Part shown: positions 23,971 to 31,051 of the stretch, one piece after another
How positions within the stretch are numbered: the stretch's first letter is position 1
How the letters are laid out: every line of letters starts with the position of its first letter
Assembly (NCBI GenBank): GCA_000991645.1
Contig: LBRX01000006.1
Coordinates: forward strand, 1-31,151
Source of the DNA: Candidatus Moranbacteria bacterium GW2011_GWE2_36_40
GTDB taxonomy: Bacteria; Patescibacteriota; Minisyncoccia; Moranbacterales; GWC2-37-73
Direction: 5' to 3'
Length of the DNA stretch: 31,151 nucleotides
Program-made: the position numbers and the translations under genes
Notes under the pieces: generated by a model
Told to the model about the DNA's origin: nothing
What the model saw: the letters and a program-made list of their open reading frames with translations, nothing else
The model's database searches: none

Positions 23971-24258
23971 ATGAAGAAAAAGAAACAGGAAATAAGAATG
24001 AAGGTTGTATCTGGCAGCGAAGCCGAGGATCGCGCGATAAGAAGCGGCTCTTGCCACTTCGCCATAACAGAGGAGAATGGTTCATCTCTGTATGTTTCTA
24101 CCACCCAGGAAATACCAGCAAATCTCCCTTTCTGGGGTACTTTAGTGGATTGCGGAAGAGACAGGATGAAACGCTTTGCGGTAGGACTCTCAAGAGACGA
24201 CCTCTATGAACAACTCATCCGACTTTTCCCTGACCATGAGGTGGTCTGGGTAAAGTAA
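23971..24258 (+). CDS. Small hypothetical protein, solitary gene
   Basis: 95 residues, not recognised. Basic N-terminus (MKKKKQEIRMK), no signal or membrane helix, then short segments RSGSCHFAITEENGSSLYVST and FWGTLVDCGRDRMKRFAVGL that alternate polar and hydrophobic residues, and an amphipathic end (DDLYEQLIRLFPDHEVVWVK). Two cysteines. The ATG at 23971 follows AGGAGG (23950-23955) and GGAG (23961-23964); an in-frame GTG three bases earlier is less well placed. It is a complete stand-alone unit with near-consensus promoter and strong terminator. The coding sequence is visibly richer in G and C than the glycosyltransferase genes around it. It is probably a cytosolic, well-expressed protein; no function can be given. 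Confidence 0.7.
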   Translation: MKKKKQEIRMKVVSGSEAEDRAIRSGSCHFAITEENGSSLYVSTTQEIPANLPFWGTLVDCGRDRMKRFAVGLSRDDLYEQLIRLFPDHEVVWVK

Positions 24259-24278
24259 ATACAAGCGAACCTCAAAAC

Positions 24279-24313
24279 AAAAGGCTTGACGCACAACTGC
24301 GCCAAGCCTTTTT
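24279..24313 (+). terminator. Rho-independent terminator
   Basis: AAAAGGCTTG pairs with CAAGCCTTTTT, with an inner CGCA/TGCG stem around CAAC, followed by a T run. It lies 20 bases after the stop of the 95-residue gene. Confidence 0.85.
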
Positions 24314-24328
24314 CATATCTTTTTTGAT

Positions 24329-24458
24329 CATGACCTACGCATCTTTTTTCAGAATTTCATGCAGATATTGTTTTTTGCGAGCTACTGGTCGATCCGAAAG
24401 ACAGAGGCCGAGCAAAAAATATATATTTGCATGAAATTTAGTCAAACACGTAACTCAT
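24329..24458. repeat. Palindromic repeat family 1, copy C
   Basis: Ends CATGACCTACGCAT and CACGTAACTCAT. Arms AATTTCATGCAGATATT and ATATTTGCATGAAATT, the TTTTTTGCGAGC/GAGCAAAAAA stem, and a core CTACTGGTCGATCC...AGACAGAGGCCGAGC like that of copies A and B. It lies between the terminator of 23971-24258 and the end of the GT2 gene. Confidence 0.8.
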
Positions 24459-24483
24459 ATTTGAAAAGTCCATGCTCCACTCT

Positions 24484-25425
24484 CTATGATTCAATGATTT
24501 CTCGTATATTGTAATTCATTTTTCCTTGATTCTTGTAGTAGTTTTTCAAAATTATGTCAGCCAACAAGCCAGAAATGAAAAGTTGAATTCCAACCAAAAC
24601 AAAGAACACTCCCAACAGTGGCCAGTTTCTCGTTGCAATAGGATAACCAAAAAATATTTTTTCAATTCCCATCCACAAAAGAATAACAAATCCCAGCATC
24701 ATGAAAATCATGCCAGTTCCACCAAAAAGATGGAGTGGTCTGTTGGAATATTTTCTCCAAAACCAAACTGAGATCATGTCCACAATTCCCTTGAGTCCCC
24801 TCTTCCAATTGTATTTTGTCACTCCATGCACACGAGCATGATGAGTCACTTTCACTTCTCCGATTTTATATCCTTGCAATTCCAAAATTGCTGGAATGAA
24901 ACGATGCATCTCGCCAAAAAGATCCACATCATGAAAACATTCTTTTTTGTATGCTTTCAAGCTGCAACCACTGTCATGAATTGTGTCATTGATCAAAATC
25001 TTGCGCAAAAGATTTGCTGCTCGTGAAGCCAAGTGCTTGCTCAAAGTATCTTTTCGTTGAAAACGCCAACCAGAAACAACATCATAACCTTTGTCCATCT
25101 CAGCCAAAAGAAGCGGAATGTCAGCCGGGTCATTTTGAAGATCGCTATCCATGGTAATTATTATTTCTCCTTTGGCTTGCTTGAAACCTGCATCCATGGC
25201 TGCGGTTTGACCAAAATTTTTGCGAAATTTGATCAAAATAAGCGGACTCAATCCCGCACACTCTTTCGCTGTTTCATCTTTTGAGCCATCATCCACAAAA
25301 ATAATTTCGTATGGCTTTCCGAGGGACTGACATGCTGCAACTATTTTTTTGTGAAGTTCTTTGACATTCCCTTCTTCATTGTACACAGGCGCCACAATCG
25401 AGATAAACGGATTTTGATTTTCCAC
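24484..25425 (-). CDS. GT2 polyprenyl-phosphate sugar transferase (DPM1/GtrB/ArnC type)
   Basis: 313 residues. Soluble GT-A domain first: SIVAPVYNEEGN (9-20), FVDDGSKDET (43-52), and the metal-binding MDSDLQNDP (92-100). Then two membrane helices at about 232-255 and 268-295, the layout of GtrB/ArnC enzymes that transfer a sugar from a nucleotide donor to undecaprenyl or dolichyl phosphate. KFRKNFGQTAAMDAGF (66-81) is typical of this subgroup. The product would be the donor for the GT-C enzymes in this window. Start is GTG at 25425, preceded by AGGG at a short distance. The leader is about 90 bases if the proposed promoter at 25526-25554 is used. The sugar cannot be told from the sequence. 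Confidence 0.88.
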   Translation of the reverse strand: MENQNPFISIVAPVYNEEGNVKELHKKIVAACQSLGKPYEIIFVDDGSKDETAKECAGLSPLILIKFRKNFGQTAAMDAGFKQAKGEIIITMDSDLQNDPADIPLLLAEMDKGYDVVSGWRFQRKDTLSKHLASRAANLLRKILINDTIHDSGCSLKAYKKECFHDVDLFGEMHRFIPAILELQGYKIGEVKVTHHARVHGVTKYNWKRGLKGIVDMISVWFWRKYSNRPLHLFGGTGMIFMMLGFVILLWMGIEKIFFGYPIATRNWPLLGVFFVLVGIQLFISGLLADIILKNYYKNQGKMNYNIREIIES

Positions 25426-25525
25426 TTGCCCTATAAAACAAGATTTGGCTCTGTCTTTGTGTCAGAGACAACTTATTTTTGATAATAATTAAAATCGTCA
25501 ATATTATTCAATGATTTACCTGTAT

Positions 25526-25554
25526 ATTATAATCCATCATACGTTTTTAGACAA
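25526..25554 (-). promoter_or_regulatory. Predicted promoter of the GT2 gene
   Basis: On the minus strand TTGTCT (25554-25549), a 17-base spacer and a perfect TATAAT (25531-25526). It sits back to back with the plus-strand promoter at 25575-25602. Confidence 0.55.
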
Positions 25555-25574
25555 CACTTCTGTGCACAACTAAC

Positions 25575-25602
25575 TTGTTGCCTTTTCATTAAAGAGTATA
25601 AT
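25575..25602 (+). promoter_or_regulatory. Predicted promoter of the coiled-coil protein gene
   Basis: TTGTTG at 25575-25580, a 16-base spacer and a perfect TATAAT at 25597-25602. The leader then has a 6-base hairpin (TCAGGA/TCCTGA, 25610-25623) and no Shine-Dalgarno. Confidence 0.5.
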
Positions 25603-25650
25603 AGGAAGGTCAGGATTTCCTGATTTGTTAATATTTTAAAAAATAAAAAA

Positions 25651-26334
25651 ATGAACAAAAAACTCATCCTGTTTTCTGCTGTTGCAGTTTTAACATTGCC
25701 AGCATCATTGGTTTTTGCCGAAGAACAAACAAGCACAGCGACTGGAAGTCGACAACAAGTGCGAACAGAATTGAAAGAGCAAAGAGAAGCAAATCAAAGT
25801 GAAAGAGCTGAGTTTAAGGAGCAGTCAGAAATAAAACGCGCGGAGATGGCGCAAAAACGCTTGGAGTTTCAAGACAGAAAAGAAAAAATGGTTGAAGAAA
25901 AATGCAAAAACATCGAAAACAAAATTTCCACTCGAACAAACAGATATCAAAACAATGCTCAGATGATGGAGAAAGTATATTCCAACATGCAAGCAAGAGT
26001 AGAACGTTTGCTTGCCAGATTGAAATCAGCTGGAGCTGACACAACTCAACTTGAAAAAGATTTTGGCATTTTGAAAACAAAAGTTGAAAAACTAAAAACT
26101 GATCAAGCAACTTTCATGTTGACATTGAAAGACTCTCAAACTTTTGCCTGTGGAAAATCTGAAGGAGAATTCAAAACAAAGATCACAGAAGCTCGCAAAG
26201 TCCCTGAGCTCATCAAACAAGATCGTGAGGACATCAAAAAATTCTTCCAAACAACAATAAAGGCAGATCTCGAGGCAATCAAAACAAAACTTGCTGCTGA
26301 AAAAGCAACAACTGCAACTGCGCCAACTGAATAA
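25651..26334 (+). CDS. Secreted alpha-helical/coiled-coil protein
   Basis: 227 residues. A clear signal peptide (MNKKLILFSAVAVLTLPASLVFA, cleavage likely after residue 23, AXA-type ending VFA). The rest is very rich in Lys, Glu, Gln and Arg and predicted mostly helical, with heptad-like patterns at about 35-80 and 105-150. Two cysteines (EEKCKN near 88 and FACGKS near 167) could form a disulfide outside the cell. No enzyme motif is visible and I do not recognise a family. It begins a block of exported proteins with the lipoprotein and SpoIID-domain genes that follow. A structural role at the cell surface is possible. Confidence 0.75.
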   Translation: MNKKLILFSAVAVLTLPASLVFAEEQTSTATGSRQQVRTELKEQREANQSERAEFKEQSEIKRAEMAQKRLEFQDRKEKMVEEKCKNIENKISTRTNRYQNNAQMMEKVYSNMQARVERLLARLKSAGADTTQLEKDFGILKTKVEKLKTDQATFMLTLKDSQTFACGKSEGEFKTKITEARKVPELIKQDREDIKKFFQTTIKADLEAIKTKLAAEKATTATAPTE

Positions 26335-26389
26335 ATTCAATAAAAATTTCACAAAAAAATATAATTCGATATAAAAACCAAACAAAGCG

Positions 26390-26695
26390 ATGAATAAAAT
26401 GAAAAAATTGTCATTTCTTGCAATGATTCCAGTTGCAGCCCTGCTTCTTTCAGGTTGTGGCAAACAAACAGTGCCAACAACAACCACTCCTCCGGTTGAA
26501 AAAGGTTTTAACATGCCAAACCCAGCACTGCAAGATTCAAACATTCCCAAAGCAGGAGAAACAGAATCATTGAGTCCACTTCCAACTGACAACAAGCAAG
26601 CAATTGAAACTGAAGTTCAGAGCATAGATAAAGAACTTCAACAAATTGACACCACACTTTCTTCAGATGCCATGGACGCAGAACTTGGACTCTAA
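26390..26695 (+). CDS. Small lipoprotein
   Basis: 101 residues. Basic start, hydrophobic segment and a lipobox LLSGC (cysteine about residue 23), so the mature chain is anchored by lipid to the outer face of the membrane. The mature part is Thr/Pro-rich and then acidic with an amphipathic helix (AIETEVQSIDKELQQIDTTL). No known domain. The start could also be the ATG at 26399. It follows the coiled-coil protein gene by 55 bases and is followed by a terminator, so the two are likely one unit. Confidence 0.75.
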   Translation: MNKMKKLSFLAMIPVAALLLSGCGKQTVPTTTTPPVEKGFNMPNPALQDSNIPKAGETESLSPLPTDNKQAIETEVQSIDKELQQIDTTLSSDAMDAELGL

Positions 26696-26723
26696 AAGAA
26701 CAAACAACGGTTTGAAAAAAAAC

Positions 26724-26757
26724 AAAAAAACTGCTATCATATTGGTAGCAGTTTTTT
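26724..26757 (+). terminator. Rho-independent terminator
   Basis: AAAAAAACTGCTA pairs with TAGCAGTTTTTT around ATCATATTGG-type loop sequence, with the T run on the right arm. It lies about 28 bases after the lipoprotein stop. Confidence 0.8.
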
Positions 26758-26792
26758 CTGTTTAATTTAATGTCATTAATTCCAAAATAAAA

Positions 26793-28250
26793 ATGTTTTC
26801 AAAACACAAAAGAAATATTTTCGCTTTTTTCATTCTATTTTTTTTCATTTTGCCAATCATCCCTGTCCAAGGTTCAGTTTCTGATGATGCGAATTATTAT
26901 GAAAAATATCCGCTTTATGAAAAATATGAAAAAAAGAAAAAATACGACAAGTATCAAAGAGCAAAAGAAAAATATGGCTTCAAGAATTCAGCCCAAAGAG
27001 AAAAGTATCGAAAAGCCTATGAAAAATTTCGTCTTTTCAAAAAAAGTCCAACAAAATATCCTCAATATGCAGGATTTTTAAAAGAATATCGAAAATACAA
27101 AAAATACAAAGAAGAAGTTTCTCCACTCAAAAAATATGCTCGCTATGAAAGATACGACAAAAAGGAGTATGAAAGATACAAGGGCTATGGAAGTTCCACA
27201 TACAAAGACGGATACAACCGATACAAAGCTTTCATTTCTGACATCAACAACGTCACAACAAATCGTGGTCCCGAAATAAAGGTTGGGCTTTGGAGTTATA
27301 GTAAAGATGATTTAATTGCAAGTCCGTTCAAAATAACCGCAAGCAAGCCATTTGACATTACTGATTGCAATTCGACAAAAATCAATATTGATCCTATTGC
27401 CATTGGCGAAAATGCTCGTGTGACATATTTGGGGCCAGATGGAATTCTTCAAGCATACAACAGCAACATTCCAGCACTCTTCCCAACCACAAGTAATCAA
27501 GACAAGTTTTGTTTTGTGGCATCTGATGGAAACAATGATGACATGCTTTTTGATGTGAACAAACCAGATTCAACCTATGATCAATACAGAGGAAAAATAA
27601 CAATTCAACACAGCTACACTGACGACAACCAAGATCAAGAAGGAGACTTGAGACGCATCTGGGTAATAAACAGTCTTCCACTTGAACACTATGTTTGGGG
27701 ATTTGGCGAAATTGGCGGAGGCGTTGAACAACATTCGAAAGCGATGATTGTGGCAGCCAGAACATATGCCAGATGGTATCTTCAGCCAACTGTCACAAAA
27801 TGGAATGAGGAAGGTTTCAACGTTCTTTCAACATCAGGCTCGCAAATTTATCGCGGATATGATTATGAAAAAGATCACGCGACAATTCCAGATCTTGCCA
27901 AAAAAACAAATGGTATCATCATGAAAAATCAAGACAACGACATCGTGCTGGCAGCCTATAGCAGTTGGACAGATGGTCGCACCCGAAAATATGAAGATGG
28001 GCTTTTTGGTGGATCATGCGCTTCTGCAACTGCAGGAGACACGTCTTCCCTATATCCTGAACTTAGTGCAGTTGCTGATCCATATGGAAAAAATTCCAGT
28101 CTTGATACCTGCGCTCTTGGAGCAGCCGGCAACCACATGGTTGGCATGAGTGCCAACGGGTCACTCAATCTTGCTGCAAACTATGGTTGGTCATGGACCA
28201 AAATTCTTTCCTACTATTATTCAAGAATAAGCATCGTCAAAGAATACTAA
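26793..28250 (+). CDS. Exported SpoIID/LytB-domain protein with Tyr/Lys-rich stalk
   Basis: 485 residues: signal peptide (about 1-27), a strikingly repetitive region of about 110 residues (35-146) built from YEKY, YDKY, YKKY and YERY units, a middle beta-rich domain (about 160-275), and a SpoIID-type domain (285-480). The last has NSLPLEHYVWGFGEIG (293-308, with Glu306 at the catalytic-acid position of SpoIID), AARTYA (321-326), SGSQIYRGYDYE, and NHMVGMSANGSLNLA near 447-461. SpoIID enzymes are lytic transglycosylases that cut peptidoglycan whose peptides have been removed. The usual GG-x-T motif appears as TDGRTRKY. The stalk may bind wall polymer or DNA. It could act in cell-wall remodelling or division; the middle domain is not recognised. 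Confidence 0.85.
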   Translation: MFSKHKRNIFAFFILFFFILPIIPVQGSVSDDANYYEKYPLYEKYEKKKKYDKYQRAKEKYGFKNSAQREKYRKAYEKFRLFKKSPTKYPQYAGFLKEYRKYKKYKEEVSPLKKYARYERYDKKEYERYKGYGSSTYKDGYNRYKAFISDINNVTTNRGPEIKVGLWSYSKDDLIASPFKITASKPFDITDCNSTKINIDPIAIGENARVTYLGPDGILQAYNSNIPALFPTTSNQDKFCFVASDGNNDDMLFDVNKPDSTYDQYRGKITIQHSYTDDNQDQEGDLRRIWVINSLPLEHYVWGFGEIGGGVEQHSKAMIVAARTYARWYLQPTVTKWNEEGFNVLSTSGSQIYRGYDYEKDHATIPDLAKKTNGIIMKNQDNDIVLAAYSSWTDGRTRKYEDGLFGGSCASATAGDTSSLYPELSAVADPYGKNSSLDTCALGAAGNHMVGMSANGSLNLAANYGWSWTKILSYYYSRISIVKEY

Positions 28251-28289
28251 TTTCACATACCATAGAGCATGCAACATAGAACAGACATT

Positions 28290-28316
28290 TTTATGATCCA
28301 TGATTTATGATCCATG
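28290..28316. repeat. 13-base direct repeat before a start codon
   Basis: TTTATGATCCATG occurs at 28290-28302 and again at 28304-28316. The in-frame ATG at 28300 lies inside the first unit, which argues against it being the true start of the following gene. Confidence 0.55.
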
Positions 28317-28329
28317 TTACATGAATATT

Positions 28330-28887
28330 ATGTCAAAATTTTCAAAAATATCAATTTCCCTGTTTATTGTTTTGTTTTTTGGTTTGAGTTTTTTTGGCTT
28401 TAATCTTTTTCGCGAAAGAAATGCTGCCACTCAAACTGAAAACGAAGAGATTCCGAATGACGAACAAACAATGGAAGAAGAATTGGATGCTATTGCTGAT
28501 GATTCGACTTCTTTGGCAGATGAAGATTTTGTTGACAATTCAGCCGTTGATTCTTCGGACGATCCAGAAAAAGAATCTGTTGAAATAGAAAAGAACAATT
28601 TTCTCGATGTTTCAAAAAATGATTGCGAAAACAAATGCAAAGACTTCACAGATCCTGATGACCTCAAGTATTGCCAGCAAATTTGCGGGCTGGCAGCAAC
28701 AAAAAAAGATGTGCAAGAGAAAAGTGGCTGCGATTTGATGCAAGATCTGGAAAAAGATTATTGCCTCAAGGATTTGGCAATCACAAAAAAAGATGCTTCT
28801 ATTTGTGCTCAAATCAACGACACAAACATACTCAAAACTTGCAAGAACCGCATCGCCCAGGACATGTTGGAATCACAAAAGCTTTAA
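28330..28887 (+). CDS. Membrane-anchored Cys-rich protein with acidic linker
   Basis: 185 residues from the ATG at 28330 (in-frame ATGs at 28300 and 28321 would add a short polar leader made of repeat sequence). One membrane anchor at about 7-26, then a long acidic linker (about 30-90, rich in Glu, Asp and Ser), then a C-terminal domain of about 85 residues with eight cysteines. The spacing, such as YCLKDLAITKKDASICAQI and LKTCKNRIAQD, suggests short helical hairpins tied by disulfides. The domain should lie outside the cell. No enzymatic motif is seen. It is a separate gene 79 bases after the SpoIID-domain gene and might be cotranscribed. Confidence 0.7.
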   Translation: MSKFSKISISLFIVLFFGLSFFGFNLFRERNAATQTENEEIPNDEQTMEEELDAIADDSTSLADEDFVDNSAVDSSDDPEKESVEIEKNNFLDVSKNDCENKCKDFTDPDDLKYCQQICGLAATKKDVQEKSGCDLMQDLEKDYCLKDLAITKKDASICAQINDTNILKTCKNRIAQDMLESQKL

Positions 28888-28914
28888 GCCCTAGCAAAAT
28901 TCCTTAAATAAGCA

Positions 28915-29067
28915 GGGTCACACGCGACAAATGGTTCTTTTTGAAATTTTTGCTTTGCCTGTTTCCTTTTTCGGCACGCTTCGCAATCGAAGAACTATGA
29001 TTGCTCGCTAAGAGTTCGCTGTCGCTCTCTGTTGCCTTTTTTGAAACCATATATTGCGTGTGATCCC
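28915..29067. repeat. Palindromic repeat family 2, one arm missing
   Basis: Inverted relative to the copy at 17558-17747. The terminal repeats (GGGTCACACGCG and GTGTGATCCC ends), the core with AAGAACTATGATTGCT and GAGTTCGCTGTCGCTCTCTG, and one long arm are near-identical between the two, while the sequence for the other arm (about 35 bases) is absent here. It fills the gap between the Cys-rich protein gene and the sigma-gene terminator. Confidence 0.75.
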
Positions 29068-29077
29068 AATTTTGCCA

Positions 29078-29115
29078 AAGAAAAAGGGTTCTTGAATTTT
29101 CTCAAGAACCCTTTC
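29078..29115 (-). terminator. Rho-independent terminator of the sigma-like gene
   Basis: On the minus strand AAAGGGTTCTTGA (29114-29102) pairs perfectly with TCAAGAACCCTTT (29095-29083) around a 6-base loop, followed by TTCTTT. It lies about 17 bases after the stop of the gene at 29132. Confidence 0.8.
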
Positions 29116-29131
29116 TACGCTTCAAGGTTTT

Positions 29132-30970
29132 TTACAAAAAAACTTCGGGCATGTCACACAAGCCCTCTCTTATCATAATAAGAGATTTTTTATGGATATC
29201 TTGAACTTTTTGCAAGGGAAATCCAAAAAAAATTGCGGCTTTTCTCATTGTCCTGTCATCAACATCAACAGCAGGATCATTCTCCATTGGATAGAGAAAA
29301 CTCATTACGGCCCTTTCCTTTTCTGGCAACTTCGATAACACCTCCTTCAGATTTTCACCCAAAAGATCCGAGTGTTGTCGTCTTGCAAAAATTTCTTCCT
29401 GACTTAGGCCAAGATCAGGAACGACCAATTCCCTTTCGTCTTCTGATTCATTGGAATAATATCCCTCCAATGAAACAAATATTATTTTGTTTTTTCGACC
29501 ACTTCGATAAGCTTTGGATATCATTCGCATTATCGCACCAAAAATTGAATGCTGCGCATATGTTGCGAGTTTAACTCCTCTGCTTGGGTCAAATAACTTG
29601 ATTGCTTTCATCAGCCCAATTTGAGCCTCCTGACACAAATCATCTCTAGTAATATTCACACCAGACAAATTATTGCCACTCATAATTTTGTTAACGGTAT
29701 AATTTATCTGTCTTTCAAATCTTTTTGCAAGCTCATTCTCGGCCTTGGAAAACAATGGTTTTAATGATCTGGTCTGATATGAAACCTTGGACTTGAAACA
29801 TATAATCCGAACGAGATCCTCGTTGCTCAATGGCAATTTATCCCCAAGATTTAATCTTCTTTCAAGCTCACTCACAATACATTTATGACGCATGTGCCCA
29901 ATCCTATTTGCAGGAGCATCCAAAAATAATTCCAGAATCTCTTCAATTGGTTTAATATCAAGACAGTTTTGCTTGAGCAAAATAAGTTCCTGCAATTGAG
30001 CTTTGCATCTCCAAGTTATTTTCCAGATCTTTTCAACAGGAATAAAAACATCTTTCTCAATTTCAACAGCCATATCTTTCTTTAAAAGATATCTTCTGAA
30101 AATTTCACTTTCAATTTTTGGCAAATTATTCAAGAATGATTGGACAAAATAGAAAAGATCATCATATTGCATCATTTCATCTGGAGATGGAAATTTATTC
30201 ACACAATAAGGATTTCCAAAAATATACTCTTGTCTGAAATCATCATCCATTCCATTTTTAAAATCCAATTCATGCATATTTGCCACGACACAATCAGACT
30301 TCGAAATAACACTTTCCTCTGCATATCTCTTAATGGCCAATTGCCAAAAAGCATGTCCCACAGTCCACTTCAAATTTGCCAAAATTATTTTTTGATACTT
30401 TTCCAAGGGAAAAGCATTGTGTCTTTCGTGATATCTCGCGATGCTTTCATTATAAAAATCCTTAACCACCATCTCCATTGATGGCTCGTTTTCACTCCCC
30501 CATCTAACTTTTGGAAATTTCTTCTTGAGATTTGACATTGTTTTACAGATGATAGCAGGCAAACGATATGAATCAAAACCTGCATTGTACATCTCATTTA
30601 TCATCGCTCGCTTGATAAATGTTTTGGCAAAAGTAGAAAAGCTGTATTCGAATTGAATGATATTTACAGATTCCTCGATAGCCTCCAACAGCCCAAGATT
30701 TCCACTCCCAATCAAATCTTCCACATCACTCTTGTGATTTTTACTAGAAAATTTCCAAGCCATTCTAACAACCATCAGAAGATGGGCTTCTACAAGAAGT
30801 CTTTTTGCTTCAGGATCCCTAAACTCCCTGTAACGACTCAATAAATCCAATTCTTCCTCAATAGAAGTTAGTGATTTCACGTGATTCAAGTCCTTATGAT
30901 AATAACCCAGTGCAGTAATTGGTTCTCCATTTTTGTTAAACATTCCCTTGTCCACAACAAAACATCCCAT
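29132..30970 (-). CDS. Tandem sigma-70-like protein (two sigma modules in one chain)
   Basis: 612 residues. The first region 2-like block is at about 53-138: AKRLLVEAHLLMVVRMAWKF, then DVEDLIGSGNLGLLEAIEE, then FSTFAKTFIKRAMINE. A region 4-like block follows at about 281-331 (LPKIESEIFRRYLL ... VEKIWKITWRCKAQLQEL). A second region 2-like block is at about 411-487 (DDLCQEAQIGLMKAIKLFD, KLATYAQHSIFGAIMRMI) and a second region 4-like block at 541-605 (LKEVLSKLPEKERAVMSFL ... VQDIHKKSLIMIREGL). The segment 141-280 is unclassified. Ordinary sigma factors have each region once. Region 2 blocks bind core RNA polymerase and the -10 box; region 4 binds the -35 box. A strong ribosome binding site (GGGGGTGG) precedes the ATG, and a terminator follows. 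It could be an alternative sigma factor or a regulator derived from one; it is not obviously the housekeeping sigma. Confidence 0.75.
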   Translation of the reverse strand: MGCFVVDKGMFNKNGEPITALGYYHKDLNHVKSLTSIEEELDLLSRYREFRDPEAKRLLVEAHLLMVVRMAWKFSSKNHKSDVEDLIGSGNLGLLEAIEESVNIIQFEYSFSTFAKTFIKRAMINEMYNAGFDSYRLPAIICKTMSNLKKKFPKVRWGSENEPSMEMVVKDFYNESIARYHERHNAFPLEKYQKIILANLKWTVGHAFWQLAIKRYAEESVISKSDCVVANMHELDFKNGMDDDFRQEYIFGNPYCVNKFPSPDEMMQYDDLFYFVQSFLNNLPKIESEIFRRYLLKKDMAVEIEKDVFIPVEKIWKITWRCKAQLQELILLKQNCLDIKPIEEILELFLDAPANRIGHMRHKCIVSELERRLNLGDKLPLSNEDLVRIICFKSKVSYQTRSLKPLFSKAENELAKRFERQINYTVNKIMSGNNLSGVNITRDDLCQEAQIGLMKAIKLFDPSRGVKLATYAQHSIFGAIMRMISKAYRSGRKNKIIFVSLEGYYSNESEDERELVVPDLGLSQEEIFARRQHSDLLGENLKEVLSKLPEKERAVMSFLYPMENDPAVDVDDRTMRKAAIFFGFPLQKVQDIHKKSLIMIREGLCDMPEVFL

Positions 30971-31021
30971 GACATCACCACCCCCTTTTTTTAAAATGAG
31001 TTCAGATCTATTTTAACAGGT

Positions 31022-31051
31022 ATTATATTTTTAAATTACTGTTCATATCAT
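31022..31051 (-). promoter_or_regulatory. Possible promoter of the sigma-like gene
   Basis: On the minus strand ATGATA (31051-31046), an 18-base spacer and a perfect TATAAT (31027-31022), about 50 bases before the start codon. The -35 box is weak, so the call rests mainly on the -10 box. No gene is seen in 31052-31151. Confidence 0.35.

Noticed and set aside
23796..24104. A minus-strand frame overlapping the 95-residue gene
   Set aside because: The plus-strand gene has promoter, ribosome binding sites and terminator; the minus frame has none.
20288..24458. CRISPR-like array made of the repeated elements
   Set aside because: Copies are separated by whole genes, not by uniform spacers, and are about 130 bases long with internal palindromes; no cas gene is present.
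26092..26595. A 167-residue minus-strand frame over the coiled-coil and lipoprotein genes
   Set aside because: Cys/Phe/Leu-rich composition is the usual reverse image of Lys/Glu/Gln-rich coding DNA; the plus-strand genes have signal peptide and lipobox.
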